Part shown: positions 1 through 6,168 of the stretch, in pieces | Layout of the letters: each line of letters begins with the position of its first letter | Numbering within the stretch: the stretch's first letter is position 1 | From: Desulfobacterales bacterium | GTDB lineage: Bacteria > Desulfobacterota > Desulfobacteria > Desulfobacterales > RPRI01 | DNA: 6,199 bases | Reading direction: 5' to 3' | Assembly: GCA_020052975.1 (NCBI GenBank) | Contig: JAGVOC010000334.1 | Coordinates: 1 to 6,199, forward strand | Notes under the pieces: generated by a model | Database searches by the model: none | What the model was told of the DNA's origin: nothing | Seen by the model: only the letters and a program-made list of their open reading frames with translations | Program-made: the position numbers and the translations under genes

Positions 1-2315
1 ACATAAACGGAAATGTCCTTTCAACAAGCACAACGAATCTCACAATCAGCAGTGATATTAAGCCCTCTGTGCTTCTCAAAGGACAGATATCCGTGGACAA
101 ACAGAGCGTACTCCAGGGAGAACCGGTGAACATAAGCTACAGTGTCACCAATGTCGGAAACATCGACCTCCCGCAGGTCGACCTCTCGGTCCTTATGGCC
201 CATGTGGTGGAACTGACTGCATACAACACACTGACAGACCATACCTCGCTCAGCATGAACCAGAGCTACGTAAACACGAAACCGCTGAGCACAGACACCT
301 ACAGCGCAAAGGACTATCTGGTAATCCTGAGAGCGAAGATAGGAGAAGCAGAAGAGACACTGGCAAGCACTTACTTCAGAGTTGAAGGCGCTCCTTCAGC
401 CCCGTCGCTCCATTCGCCGCAGGATGGCTCAGATATCGAGACATACACACCGGAACTTGTTGTCAACAATGCTTCCGATCCGAATGACGATGACCTCACC
501 TATGAGTTCGAACTCTATTCAGACAGCGGATTGACAACCTTTGTTGCTTCATCGGACATGCTCCCTGAGAGAGAGGGCATAACGTCTTGGCAGGCGCCTC
601 TCACCCTTCAGGAAAATCAGACCTACACCTGGAGGGCAAGGGCCTATGACGGACTCCTTTATGGAGCATGGATGACTCCCGCTTCATCCAGGGTGAACCT
701 TTATAACGATCCACCCACCGCGCCGACGCTTTCCTCACCTTCAGATAATTCAGAGGTGGACGTCCTGACGCCGCTCCTTGTGGTCAACAACGCCTTTGAT
801 CCCGACAGCGATAGTCTTACCTACAACTACGAACTTGCGCTCGATTCAGGCTTCATGAACATCGCAGCATCAGCGGCGGGCATATTCGAAGGGCAGGGCA
901 CAACATCATGGCAGGCACCTATGGAACTGATGGACAACACCCGGTATTACTGGCGCTCTCAGGCAGATGACTGGCTGAATGTGGGGCCATGGATGGAGAC
1001 TGCGACATTCTTTGTGAATACAGGCAATGACGCTCCGGATGCGCCGGTGATTATCTCACCGCCAGACGGTTCAGAGATAAATACGACATACACGGATATC
1101 ATAGCCTCGAACACAACCGATCTTGACAATGACACACTGACCTATATCTTCGAACTCGACACAGTGAATACCTTTGATTCACCTGATCTGAGAATATCAG
1201 GCACTATCCCTGAAGGATCCGTGACAACCACATGGCCTGTGGAAGGACTTCTTGAAAACACAGAATACTTTACAAGGGTAAAGGCAAGCGACGGTATTGC
1301 CGAAAGCCAGTGGTCGGAGGTAGTCCGATTTTTCGTCAATACTGTGAATGAAGCTCCTTCGACCCCAACTCTTTCTAACCCGTCTGACGGAGCGGGAGTG
1401 AATGTCTTCACACCTGCCCTTTCGGTGCATAACTCTACAGACCCTGACAGAGATATTCTTATATATGAATTTGAGCTTTATGATTTTTCTATGAACCTCG
1501 TATCGTCAATTGCAGGAGTGGAAGAGACCCCTGATATTACCTCTTGGACCGAACCGGTTCCTCTTACAGAGAACTATACTTACTATTGGCAGGCGAGGGC
1601 ATTTGATGGAGAACTCTATAGCGGATGGATGCCTCTTGCTTTATTCATGGTAAACACGGCAAATGACGCGCCGGGTGCGCCTGCACTCCATGCGCCTGCC
1701 GAAGGAAGCAGCATCGATACCCTTCATCCAACGCTATCGGTCTATAATGCAGAAGACCCTGACAGCGATACCCTCACTTATGACTTCGAGATCTATTCAG
1801 GTGGGATTCTTGTAGGTTCCTTCACCGGAATCCCCGAGGACATAGCGGGTATCACCCCTGTAACGCTCATCAATCCTCTCGCCAATGATACGACATATAC
1901 CTGGAAAGCGCGGGCATATGACGGAGACAGATACGGCGAGTGGATGGATACGGCGACATTTACGGTACATCTGCCTGTTCAGAACATTACAGCCACCATC
2001 GACTTTGATCCCAACACCCTGAATCAGAAGGACAAGGGCAAATGGGTAACTGTGTATATCGAACTGCCGCAGGGATATGATGTGCATGACATCATAGTAT
2101 CCTCGCTCCTTTTCGAAGGAACGGTGCCCGTTGAGCCATGGCCATATGAAATAGAGGATTATGACAAAGACGGGATACCCGACCTCAAGGTGAAGTTCAA
2201 CAGGGCAGAGGTGATCAACATCCTGCCTGCCGGGGAAAATGTTCCGGTGCATGTCATAGGCACTGTGGGAACAGTGACCTTTGACGGAATAGACATCATA
2301 CGGGTAATTCATTAA
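1..2315 (+). CDS. Exported Fn3-repeat protein, 5' end outside window
   Basis: The reading frame is open from the left edge (first full codon at 3) to TAA at 2313-2315, giving at least 770 residues. The GTG at 69 is not a convincing start because 22 open codons precede it with matching composition, so the true start lies upstream. Numbering residues from codon 69, residues 1-107 look like a beta-rich domain of the CARDB/macroglobulin kind (QGEPVNISYSVTNVGN). Five fibronectin-III-like repeats follow (108-634), then a C-terminal module (about 640-748) with DYDKDGIPD. No enzymatic motif is visible. Proteins of this build are usually secreted or cell-surface and act in adhesion or as scaffolds; that is family knowledge, and the signal peptide cannot be seen. 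The next gene starts 16 bases after the stop, so the two are probably co-transcribed, which makes a shared surface or secretion role plausible but unproven. Confidence 0.88.
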   Translation, partial: INGNVLSTSTTNLTISSDIKPSVLLKGQISVDKQSVLQGEPVNISYSVTNVGNIDLPQVDLSVLMAHVVELTAYNTLTDHTSLSMNQSYVNTKPLSTDTYSAKDYLVILRAKIGEAEETLASTYFRVEGAPSAPSLHSPQDGSDIETYTPELVVNNASDPNDDDLTYEFELYSDSGLTTFVASSDMLPEREGITSWQAPLTLQENQTYTWRARAYDGLLYGAWMTPASSRVNLYNDPPTAPTLSSPSDNSEVDVLTPLLVVNNAFDPDSDSLTYNYELALDSGFMNIAASAAGIFEGQGTTSWQAPMELMDNTRYYWRSQADDWLNVGPWMETATFFVNTGNDAPDAPVIISPPDGSEINTTYTDIIASNTTDLDNDTLTYIFELDTVNTFDSPDLRISGTIPEGSVTTTWPVEGLLENTEYFTRVKASDGIAESQWSEVVRFFVNTVNEAPSTPTLSNPSDGAGVNVFTPALSVHNSTDPDRDILIYEFELYDFSMNLVSSIAGVEETPDITSWTEPVPLTENYTYYWQARAFDGELYSGWMPLALFMVNTANDAPGAPALHAPAEGSSIDTLHPTLSVYNAEDPDSDTLTYDFEIYSGGILVGSFTGIPEDIAGITPVTLINPLANDTTYTWKARAYDGDRYGEWMDTATFTVHLPVQNITATIDFDPNTLNQKDKGKWVTVYIELPQGYDVHDIIVSSLLFEGTVPVEPWPYEIEDYDKDGIPDLKVKFNRAEVINILPAGENVPVHVIGTVGTVTFDGIDIIRVIH
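390..1970 (+). repeat. Five tandem Fn3-like domains, each about 105 residues
   Basis: The encoded protein repeats a module at residues 108-213, 214-320, 321-427, 428-532 and 533-634 (numbered from codon 69). Each begins with a proline-rich strand such as APSAPSLHSP, DPPTAPTLSSP or DAPGAPALHAP. A DPDxDxLTYxFEL block follows (SDPNDDDLTYEFEL, FDPDSDSLTYNYEL, EDPDSDTLTYDFEI), then a TYTWRARAYDG block and a terminal GxWM plus FxVNT strand. This is the fibronectin-III-like layout with an acidic loop that could bind calcium. Repeats 3 and 4 deviate in parts: repeat 3 has TDLDNDTLTY and SQWS instead of GWM, and repeat 4 has DRDILIY. The copies have clearly diverged rather than being a recent duplication. 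Confidence 0.85.
1986..2312 (+). other. C-terminal module with DxDxDG motif (dockerin-like loop)
   Basis: The last 109 residues start ATIDFDPNTLN, continue KGKWVTVYIELP, and contain EDYDKDGIPDLKVKF followed by an immunoglobulin-like strand ending FDGIDIIRVIH. From memory, this type of tail recurs at the C-termini of large exported repeat proteins of environmental bacteria and some archaea. The DYDKDG loop resembles an EF-hand or dockerin calcium-binding loop, but only one copy is present, so a true dockerin is unlikely. The role is unknown; it may be a stability or surface-retention module. Confidence 0.6.
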
Positions 2316-2319
2316 TATT

Positions 2320-2324
2320 GGAGG
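2320..2324 (+). promoter_or_regulatory. Shine-Dalgarno GGAGG deciding the ATG start at 2332
   Basis: GGAGG lies in the 16-base gap between the Fn3 gene and the toxin-like gene. It is 7 bases from ATG at 2332 but only 4 bases from the in-frame GTG at 2329. The spacing and codon preference favour the ATG. Confidence 0.8.
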
Positions 2325-2331
2325 GAAAGTG

Positions 2332-5300
2332 ATGAATTCAAGATATACCAGAACGTTGAGGATAGTATCAGCAATTGTCCTCTGCTTCTTCTGTTGGACA
2401 TTCGGAGGGGTGTTTGACATAGCCTATGCCGTAACAAACAGTAAGCAGGCAGCAGTAAGCAGTAAGCAGCAACAACAGCAGAAAGAACAAAAACCGGAAG
2501 AGAAGCTTGAGAAGACTTTAAATGATCTTGAGCAGATCCTTGCCGACACTGCCGCTGACACAGACACGAAAAAGAACAAAGTAAAAGGGAAGAAAGGGGA
2601 AATCGAGGCTCTTGACGTTGAAATAAAGAAACAATTTACTGCCACAGAGAAGAAACTGAAAGACGAAGGGCTTCCCTACGAGATACTGGAAAGGCATTAC
2701 GACTTCGTCAAGAAATACGATAGCAAACTGAACGAACTGAGGAACAACCTTGATGCAATAGAAAAATGGAAAGGCAGAAGTGAGATAGAGAAAACGAAGA
2801 AATTCCTTGAGAAAGTGAAGTCTCCAAAGAAACACGTCCCTCTTGATCCGAACAAACTGCCCCACAGGACAATGGAGCCAGTATTCACAGACCCGAGAAC
2901 AACACCCGAAGAATTCCAAAAAGACCGTGAAGCGTTAACAGTAAACAGTAAAGTCTTTAAAGACCAAAAACACTCTTCACGCTTTACGAATCACGATTCA
3001 CCGGTTTTAGTCGCTTCAAACGGTTCATTAAAAGGTCTTTTATCCTCTGACAATGAGCTATCAGTTAAGAGCTATTTGCTGCTTGCAGCAGCAACTCCTC
3101 CATCCACATCCGACCTGGCCGAAACCATCGAAGTCAAATTCACCCCAGCGATACAGGCAAAGGCAGCAGAACTCGGAAATAATCCTACAAAGATCTACAA
3201 CTGGGTGAGAAACAACATCGAATATGTCCCGACATATGGAAGTATCCAGGGCGCAGACATGTGCCTTCAGACAAAGCAGTGCAATGACTTTGATACCGCA
3301 TCATTATTAATAGCCCTCCTCAGGGCCTCAGGCATTCACTCCAGATATGTCTATGGAACGGTTGAGATACCGATAGAGAAGGTAAAGAACTGGGTTGGTG
3401 GGTTCACGGATAGCATGGAAGCCCTCAGGCTGCTTGCATCTGCCCGGATACCGACAAAGGGGATGACCGTAGGCGGCAAGATCGCATATGTGAGGATCGA
3501 GCATGTCTGGGTAGAGGCATGGATAAATTATATTCCCTCAAGAGGAGCAAGACACAGGGCAGGGGAGGGAGACATTTGGATACCGCTTGATGCAAGCTTT
3601 AAGCAGTATGCTTATACACCCGGAATCGACATAAAGACAGCAGTGCCCTTTGACGCACAGGTATTCATAGACCAGATACAGTCAACAGCCACCATCAACG
3701 AAACAGAAGGCTATGTAACGAATGTAAACTCTCTCTTCATCCAGCAACAAATGCAGGATTACCAGACACAGGTGCAAAATTACATATCGGAGCATTATCC
3801 AAATGCCACAGTGGGAGATGTGCTTGGGAAGAAAGATATAATCAAGCAGGAATTCTCCTATCTCTTAGGGACATTGCCCTATAAAACAATAGTAAAAGGT
3901 GCAACCTATGCAAGCCTCCCTGATAACCTCAGGCACAAGCTGAACTTCAACGTCATAAAGGACATGTATGACGAAATCATGGGAACTCCCATAAACATCA
4001 CTAAAAGCCTCCCTGAACTTGCGGGGAAGAAGATAACGTTAAGCTATTCCCCTGCGACAGCACAGGATGAAGCGGTAATGAATTCCTATCTCCCGAAACC
4101 ACATGCAGACGGAACCCCGATACAGCCCAATGAACTGCCTTCTTCTTTGCCCTCGTATTTGATAAACTTGAAGCCGGAGTTGAGAGTGGATGGAGTGGTA
4201 ATAGCAACCGGGACACCAGTTACCATGGGGAATACCGAGACATTCAATATGACATTCACCGCTCCTAAGCAGAGCGCCGATGTGATAACGAACCCGATAG
4301 AGGCAGGGGAATACTTGGGGATAGCCCTCGATCTTGGAAGAATATCACAGGAACAGATGACGGCATTAAAAACAAAGCTTGAGGCAACGAAGGCAAAGCT
4401 TGAGGCAGGGAATTTCTCTCAAGTGACACAAGATGATGTCTTCGGAGATATGCTTTTTATTACTGCTACGCTATATAATGCGCGAATAGACGGTTACGAT
4501 ATGGTATTAGCTCACTCATTAGGTGTAAAAGCTGTGAGGTTACCGTCGGAAGCAATATTTCAGACTACTCTTGCGGTAAATTATATCCTCGGTATACCTG
4601 TGCGTACTTTTGCAGGAGGATTAATGATGGATGCTGATCGAAGTATTAGTTTTGTGAAGGCGTTAGATGGCAATACAAAAAAGAATGTCCAGTTTATGCA
4701 ATACTCTGGAATAAACGGGTCAACTCAAGAGCATCGCGTGCCGGAAAAGCTATTTTCAAGCACAGATGATTCTGTAGTAGGTATTTCAGCAGCAAAGGCA
4801 TTGCAGATAGCCAATGACAGCGGAATACCCATATATACAATCACAAAAAGCAACATTGATACAATCCTGCCGATATTGCAGATTGATGCTTCTGTTATAA
4901 ATGACATACGAAACTCAGTGAACGCCGGGAAAGAAGCAATTGTATCAAAGACGAACATCGAATACCAAGGATGGATAGGGTGTGGTTATGTTATTGTTGA
5001 TCCATCGGTTGGCAGCGCTGGCTATATGATTAGCGGTGGTATGAGCGGGGCTTATATTGTAAGCATGCTTGGCTTTCCACCTCTTGTTTGGTCATTTATT
5101 GTACTTCATCCAGATTCATGGGAGGAAGTCAAGGGATTCATAGAAAAGTTTGTTGGCATCGAGATTACAGAGCCGAAAGATTGGTGTGGCTCGGAGGACT
5201 ATGAATGGGTACCTGATTACCCCTTCGGGATCGATGCGCAGGAGGCGTGCATCAACCATGATAATTGTTATAAAGATGCTTCAACAGCGATTGGTAAATT

Positions 5301-5442
5301 GCAATGTGACGTTATGTTGGGTTGCGAATTGTTCTGCGATTGTATATTTCAGGGGCATGAAACTTTTTTATGTGGATCGGTAGCAAACACTTATTCATTA
5401 GCGGTGATTTTGTTTGGGTGGAAAGCTTGGCGCCGGTCATGA
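2332..5442 (+). CDS. Secreted transglutaminase-core polymorphic toxin with phospholipase A2-like tip
   Basis: This 1036-residue protein has a Sec signal peptide (R4/R7/R10, hydrophobic 11-27, likely cleavage after A31-Y-A33). A Q/K/E-rich, probably helical or coiled-coil region spans 45-165 and a low-complexity linker 166-260. A transglutaminase-like domain covers about 265-425, a central region about 430-660 and a short repeated helical stretch 677-693. A conserved-looking pre-toxin region follows (700-905), then a hydrophobic stretch near 906-925. The Cys-rich tail (949-1036) carries ACINHDNCY, the secreted phospholipase A2 signature. A long fixed body with a short enzymatic C-terminus and a coupled small gene downstream is the layout of polymorphic toxins. 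I infer that the tail is the toxic payload, acting on membrane phospholipids. Alternatives are a secreted phospholipase with a non-toxic role, or a cell-wall or surface processing enzyme. No RHS/YD repeats or VgrG, PAAR or TPS secretion domains are seen, so the export route beyond Sec is unknown. Confidence 0.87.
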   Translation: MNSRYTRTLRIVSAIVLCFFCWTFGGVFDIAYAVTNSKQAAVSSKQQQQQKEQKPEEKLEKTLNDLEQILADTAADTDTKKNKVKGKKGEIEALDVEIKKQFTATEKKLKDEGLPYEILERHYDFVKKYDSKLNELRNNLDAIEKWKGRSEIEKTKKFLEKVKSPKKHVPLDPNKLPHRTMEPVFTDPRTTPEEFQKDREALTVNSKVFKDQKHSSRFTNHDSPVLVASNGSLKGLLSSDNELSVKSYLLLAAATPPSTSDLAETIEVKFTPAIQAKAAELGNNPTKIYNWVRNNIEYVPTYGSIQGADMCLQTKQCNDFDTASLLIALLRASGIHSRYVYGTVEIPIEKVKNWVGGFTDSMEALRLLASARIPTKGMTVGGKIAYVRIEHVWVEAWINYIPSRGARHRAGEGDIWIPLDASFKQYAYTPGIDIKTAVPFDAQVFIDQIQSTATINETEGYVTNVNSLFIQQQMQDYQTQVQNYISEHYPNATVGDVLGKKDIIKQEFSYLLGTLPYKTIVKGATYASLPDNLRHKLNFNVIKDMYDEIMGTPINITKSLPELAGKKITLSYSPATAQDEAVMNSYLPKPHADGTPIQPNELPSSLPSYLINLKPELRVDGVVIATGTPVTMGNTETFNMTFTAPKQSADVITNPIEAGEYLGIALDLGRISQEQMTALKTKLEATKAKLEAGNFSQVTQDDVFGDMLFITATLYNARIDGYDMVLAHSLGVKAVRLPSEAIFQTTLAVNYILGIPVRTFAGGLMMDADRSISFVKALDGNTKKNVQFMQYSGINGSTQEHRVPEKLFSSTDDSVVGISAAKALQIANDSGIPIYTITKSNIDTILPILQIDASVINDIRNSVNAGKEAIVSKTNIEYQGWIGCGYVIVDPSVGSAGYMISGGMSGAYIVSMLGFPPLVWSFIVLHPDSWEEVKGFIEKFVGIEITEPKDWCGSEDYEWVPDYPFGIDAQEACINHDNCYKDASTAIGKLQCDVMLGCELFCDCIFQGHETFLCGSVANTYSLAVILFGWKAWRRS
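2441..2475 (+). repeat. Heptanucleotide repeat array (GTAAGCA type), translated
   Basis: In strict 7-base register are GTAAGCA (2441), GGCAGCA (2448), GTAAGCA (2455), GTAAGCA (2462) and a degenerate GCAACAA (2469). ACAAACA at 2434 is a possible extra unit. Because 7 is not a multiple of 3, successive units are read in different frames. They encode the SKQAAVSSKQQQQQ stretch just after the signal peptide cleavage site. It is a relative of the arrays at 2927-3001. Confidence 0.65.
2927..3001 (+). repeat. Inverted pair of 4x7-bp heptad arrays inside the toxin gene
   Basis: The left arm has four contiguous heptads: GTGAAGC (2927), GTTAACA (2934), GTAAACA (2941) and GTAAAGT (2948). The right arm, on the opposite strand, has TCTTCAC (2974), GCTTTAC (2981), GAATCAC (2988) and GATTCAC (2995). 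These are the complements of GTGAAGA, GTAAAGC, GTGATTC and GTGAATC. The 19-base spacer (2955-2973) starts within a perfect 12-bp palindrome, GTCTTTAAAGAC (2953-2964). The array is translated as residues about 199-224, a hydrophilic linker without domain character. It looks like a dispersed heptad element captured in a coding linker. Confidence 0.7.
3124..3606 (+). other. Transglutaminase-like (papain-fold) domain of the toxin-like protein
   Basis: Residues about 265-425 show NPTKIYNWVRNNIEYVP, then KQCNDFDTASLLIALLRASG followed by RYVYG. EHVWVEAW and IWIPLDASFK come later. These match the three motif blocks of transglutaminase/protease-like folds: nucleophile, His391 and Asp420. His and Asp are in place. 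Cys317 is the best nucleophile candidate, but it lies two residues further from the ASLL helix than in the canonical CxDxAxLL arrangement, where Asp319 would occupy the position. Cys311 is also near. Activity is therefore uncertain. In toxin-like proteins such a domain may serve self-cleavage, cross-linking or release of the tip (inference). Confidence 0.8.
4373..4407 (+). repeat. Short 14-bp direct repeat, 21-base period (coiled-coil heptad)
   Basis: CAAAGCTTGAGGCA occurs at 4373-4386 and again at 4394-4407. It encodes the duplicated seven-residue helical unit TKLEATK / AKLEAGN just before the pre-toxin region. The 21-base period equals one coiled-coil heptad and looks like a small in-frame tandem duplication. 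Confidence 0.6.
4432..5046 (+). other. Pre-toxin region of the toxin-like protein
   Basis: Residues 701-905 run from DDVFGDMLFITATLY through LPSEAIF, ALQIANDSGIPIYTI, VNAGKEAIVSKTNI and GYVIVDPSVGSAGYMISGG. From memory, near-identical wording (instrument-like stretch LQLANxQGIPIYTI, then DPxTGAGAYMISGG) recurs in large transglutaminase-domain proteins of Geobacter-like and Nitrospirota genomes, after which the C-termini diverge. That is the expected behaviour of a conserved pre-toxin boundary. The first 47 residues have a homologous fragment downstream at 5946-6086. Confidence 0.6.
5176..5439 (+). other. Phospholipase A2-like C-terminal tip
   Basis: Residues 949-1036 begin KDWCGSEDYEWVP, an apparent calcium-loop counterpart. 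They continue PFGIDAQEACINHDNCY, with the catalytic His976-Asp977 dyad within C-x-x-H-D-x-C-Y. LQCDVMLGC follows, with Asp993 after a Cys, matching the second catalytic Asp of secreted phospholipases A2. Eight cysteines (952, 973, 979, 992, 998, 1002, 1004, 1014) in 63 residues suggest up to four disulfides, consistent with an oxidising periplasmic or extracellular site. The final residues (SLAVILFGWKAWRRS) are hydrophobic then basic. The predicted reaction is calcium-dependent sn-2 ester hydrolysis of phospholipids, from family knowledge. Motif order fits well, but the calcium loop lacks the classical YGCYCGxGG form. Confidence 0.75.
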
Positions 5443-5900
5443 TAACTACGAAGCCGTTACAGAAATATGACAATAAAAATATAAACAATCGTAATAACAG
5501 GCTAATAATAAATCTCCCGATCATTATTGGAGTTATAGTTCTTTTTTGTATTGATATCACAGATTGGATATTACTCTGGGTATCAAGCAATAAGATGCCG
5601 AAAGGTGGAGTATCCGGTTTTCTGATAGGCTTTCTTATAGAAACATTTCTTGCGGATATCATACCTTTTGTAATTATTGCCATGATTGTTCGGGGCCTAA
5701 TCAGGAAAGGAGCGGATAAAACAGAAATATACATCAAGCTATCGTTCATGCTCATTCCAGTATCCATTCTGACAGCATATTGGCTTTTTACTCACATTGA
5801 CCCATTTGCCCGTGGTCTCATTATATTTATTAACGGGTTTCTATTACTTGCTGGACTTCTATTGGGAATAGTTGTTTGCAAAATTATTAAAGCACGTTGA
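5439..5900 (+). CDS. Small four-helix membrane protein, candidate immunity protein
   Basis: The 153-residue protein starts at ATG 5439, whose ATGA overlaps the TGA of the toxin-like gene. No strong Shine-Dalgarno lies at proper spacing, so translation is probably coupled by termination-reinitiation. The same frame is open from an earlier ATG at 5370, but that would add a long overlap and a non-membrane leader, so 5439 is preferred. After a basic, Asn-rich N-terminus (1-21), hydrophobic segments lie at about 22-48, 58-86, 99-119 and 126-149, predicting four inner-membrane helices. I recognise no named family. Its place directly behind a phospholipase-tipped toxin suggests an immunity protein that guards the membrane or binds the enzyme; this is inference from context. 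Hand-counted GC over 5461-5900 is about 35%, well below the first gene, suggesting transfer with the toxin tip. A passive or export-related membrane protein remains possible. Confidence 0.75.
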   Translation: MITTKPLQKYDNKNINNRNNRLIINLPIIIGVIVLFCIDITDWILLWVSSNKMPKGGVSGFLIGFLIETFLADIIPFVIIAMIVRGLIRKGADKTEIYIKLSFMLIPVSILTAYWLFTHIDPFARGLIIFINGFLLLAGLLLGIVVCKIIKAR

Positions 5901-6134
5901 AACAAAAAAGGAATACATAGTCAAAGAATATATGATTATTTAAAGGACAACATCCTTGGTGATCTGCTTTATACAACGGCTCTTTCCTACCATGCAGAAC
6001 TCGGCGTTATGAATTTTGTAACTGCTAAAACAATGGGTGTAGCGGCAATCACTTTTCCATCGGAAACGATATTCTCCTTTGAACTCAAGAAGAAACAAAC
6101 TGAGAAGAAACAAACTGGGGTCAAATCTTCATAG
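5901..6134 (+). pseudogene. Truncated fragment of a second pre-toxin region
   Basis: The frame that ends the membrane gene at 5898-5900 stays open to TAG at 6132-6134, but has no ATG or GTG before an internal ATG near 6009 and no ribosome-binding site. Bases 5946-6086 encode a 47-residue stretch aligning without gaps to residues 701-747 of the large toxin-like protein. By hand there are 19 identities, including GDxL, GVxA and PSExIF, and many conservative changes. Homology stops after FSFEL, where a Lys/Gln/Thr tandem repeat and the transposase-associated sequence begin. It is best read as a remnant of a related toxin gene, or of a displaced cassette, cut by the downstream element. No terminator hairpin is visible here. 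Confidence 0.72.
6088..6117 (+). repeat. Exact 15-bp tandem duplication at the pseudogene/element junction
   Basis: AGAAGAAACAAACTG occurs twice back to back (6088-6102 and 6103-6117), exactly where homology to the toxin-like gene ends and the GGGGTC sequence preceding the transposase begins. It could be a slippage duplication or a trace of the insertion event. Confidence 0.8.
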
Positions 6135-6163
6135 TTGACAAGGAGAAATGCATGTGGTATAAA
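6135..6163 (+). promoter_or_regulatory. Near-consensus sigma-70 promoter for the transposase
   Basis: TTGACA (6135-6140) and TATAAA (6158-6163) are separated by 17 bases, and TG at 6155-6156 gives an extended -10. Transcription would start around 6169-6171, at or next to the transposase ATG, so the message would be essentially leaderless. It directly follows the pseudogene stop codon. Confidence 0.6.
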
Positions 6164-6168
6164 ATCAA

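Noticed and set aside
69..71. GTG at 69 as the start of the Fn3 gene
   Set aside because: The frame is open to the left edge with similar coding content and there is no Shine-Dalgarno before 69; the gene is cut by the window edge.
1797..2420. Long antisense frame (207 codons) across the end of the Fn3 gene and start of the toxin-like gene
   Set aside because: It is a shadow of two strongly supported + strand genes, with no coherent domain or ribosome-binding site.
2927..3001. CRISPR-like array
   Set aside because: Units are 7 bases, contiguous and inverted about a centre, with no spacers of regular length.
3076..3094. TTGCTGC / GCAGCAA hairpin with 5-base loop
   Set aside because: It lies inside an alanine/leucine-rich coding stretch and has no following T-run, so codon content explains it better than a terminator.
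5370..5438. Upstream extension of the small membrane protein to ATG 5370
   Set aside because: It would overlap the toxin tip by 73 bases with no suitable ribosome-binding site; the ATGA overlap at 5439 is the more usual coupled arrangement.
5312..5767. Antisense frame of 151 codons opposite the membrane gene
   Set aside because: It mirrors the low-GC membrane gene; its hydrophobic look comes from complementing AT-rich codons, and the ATGA-coupled + strand gene explains the region.
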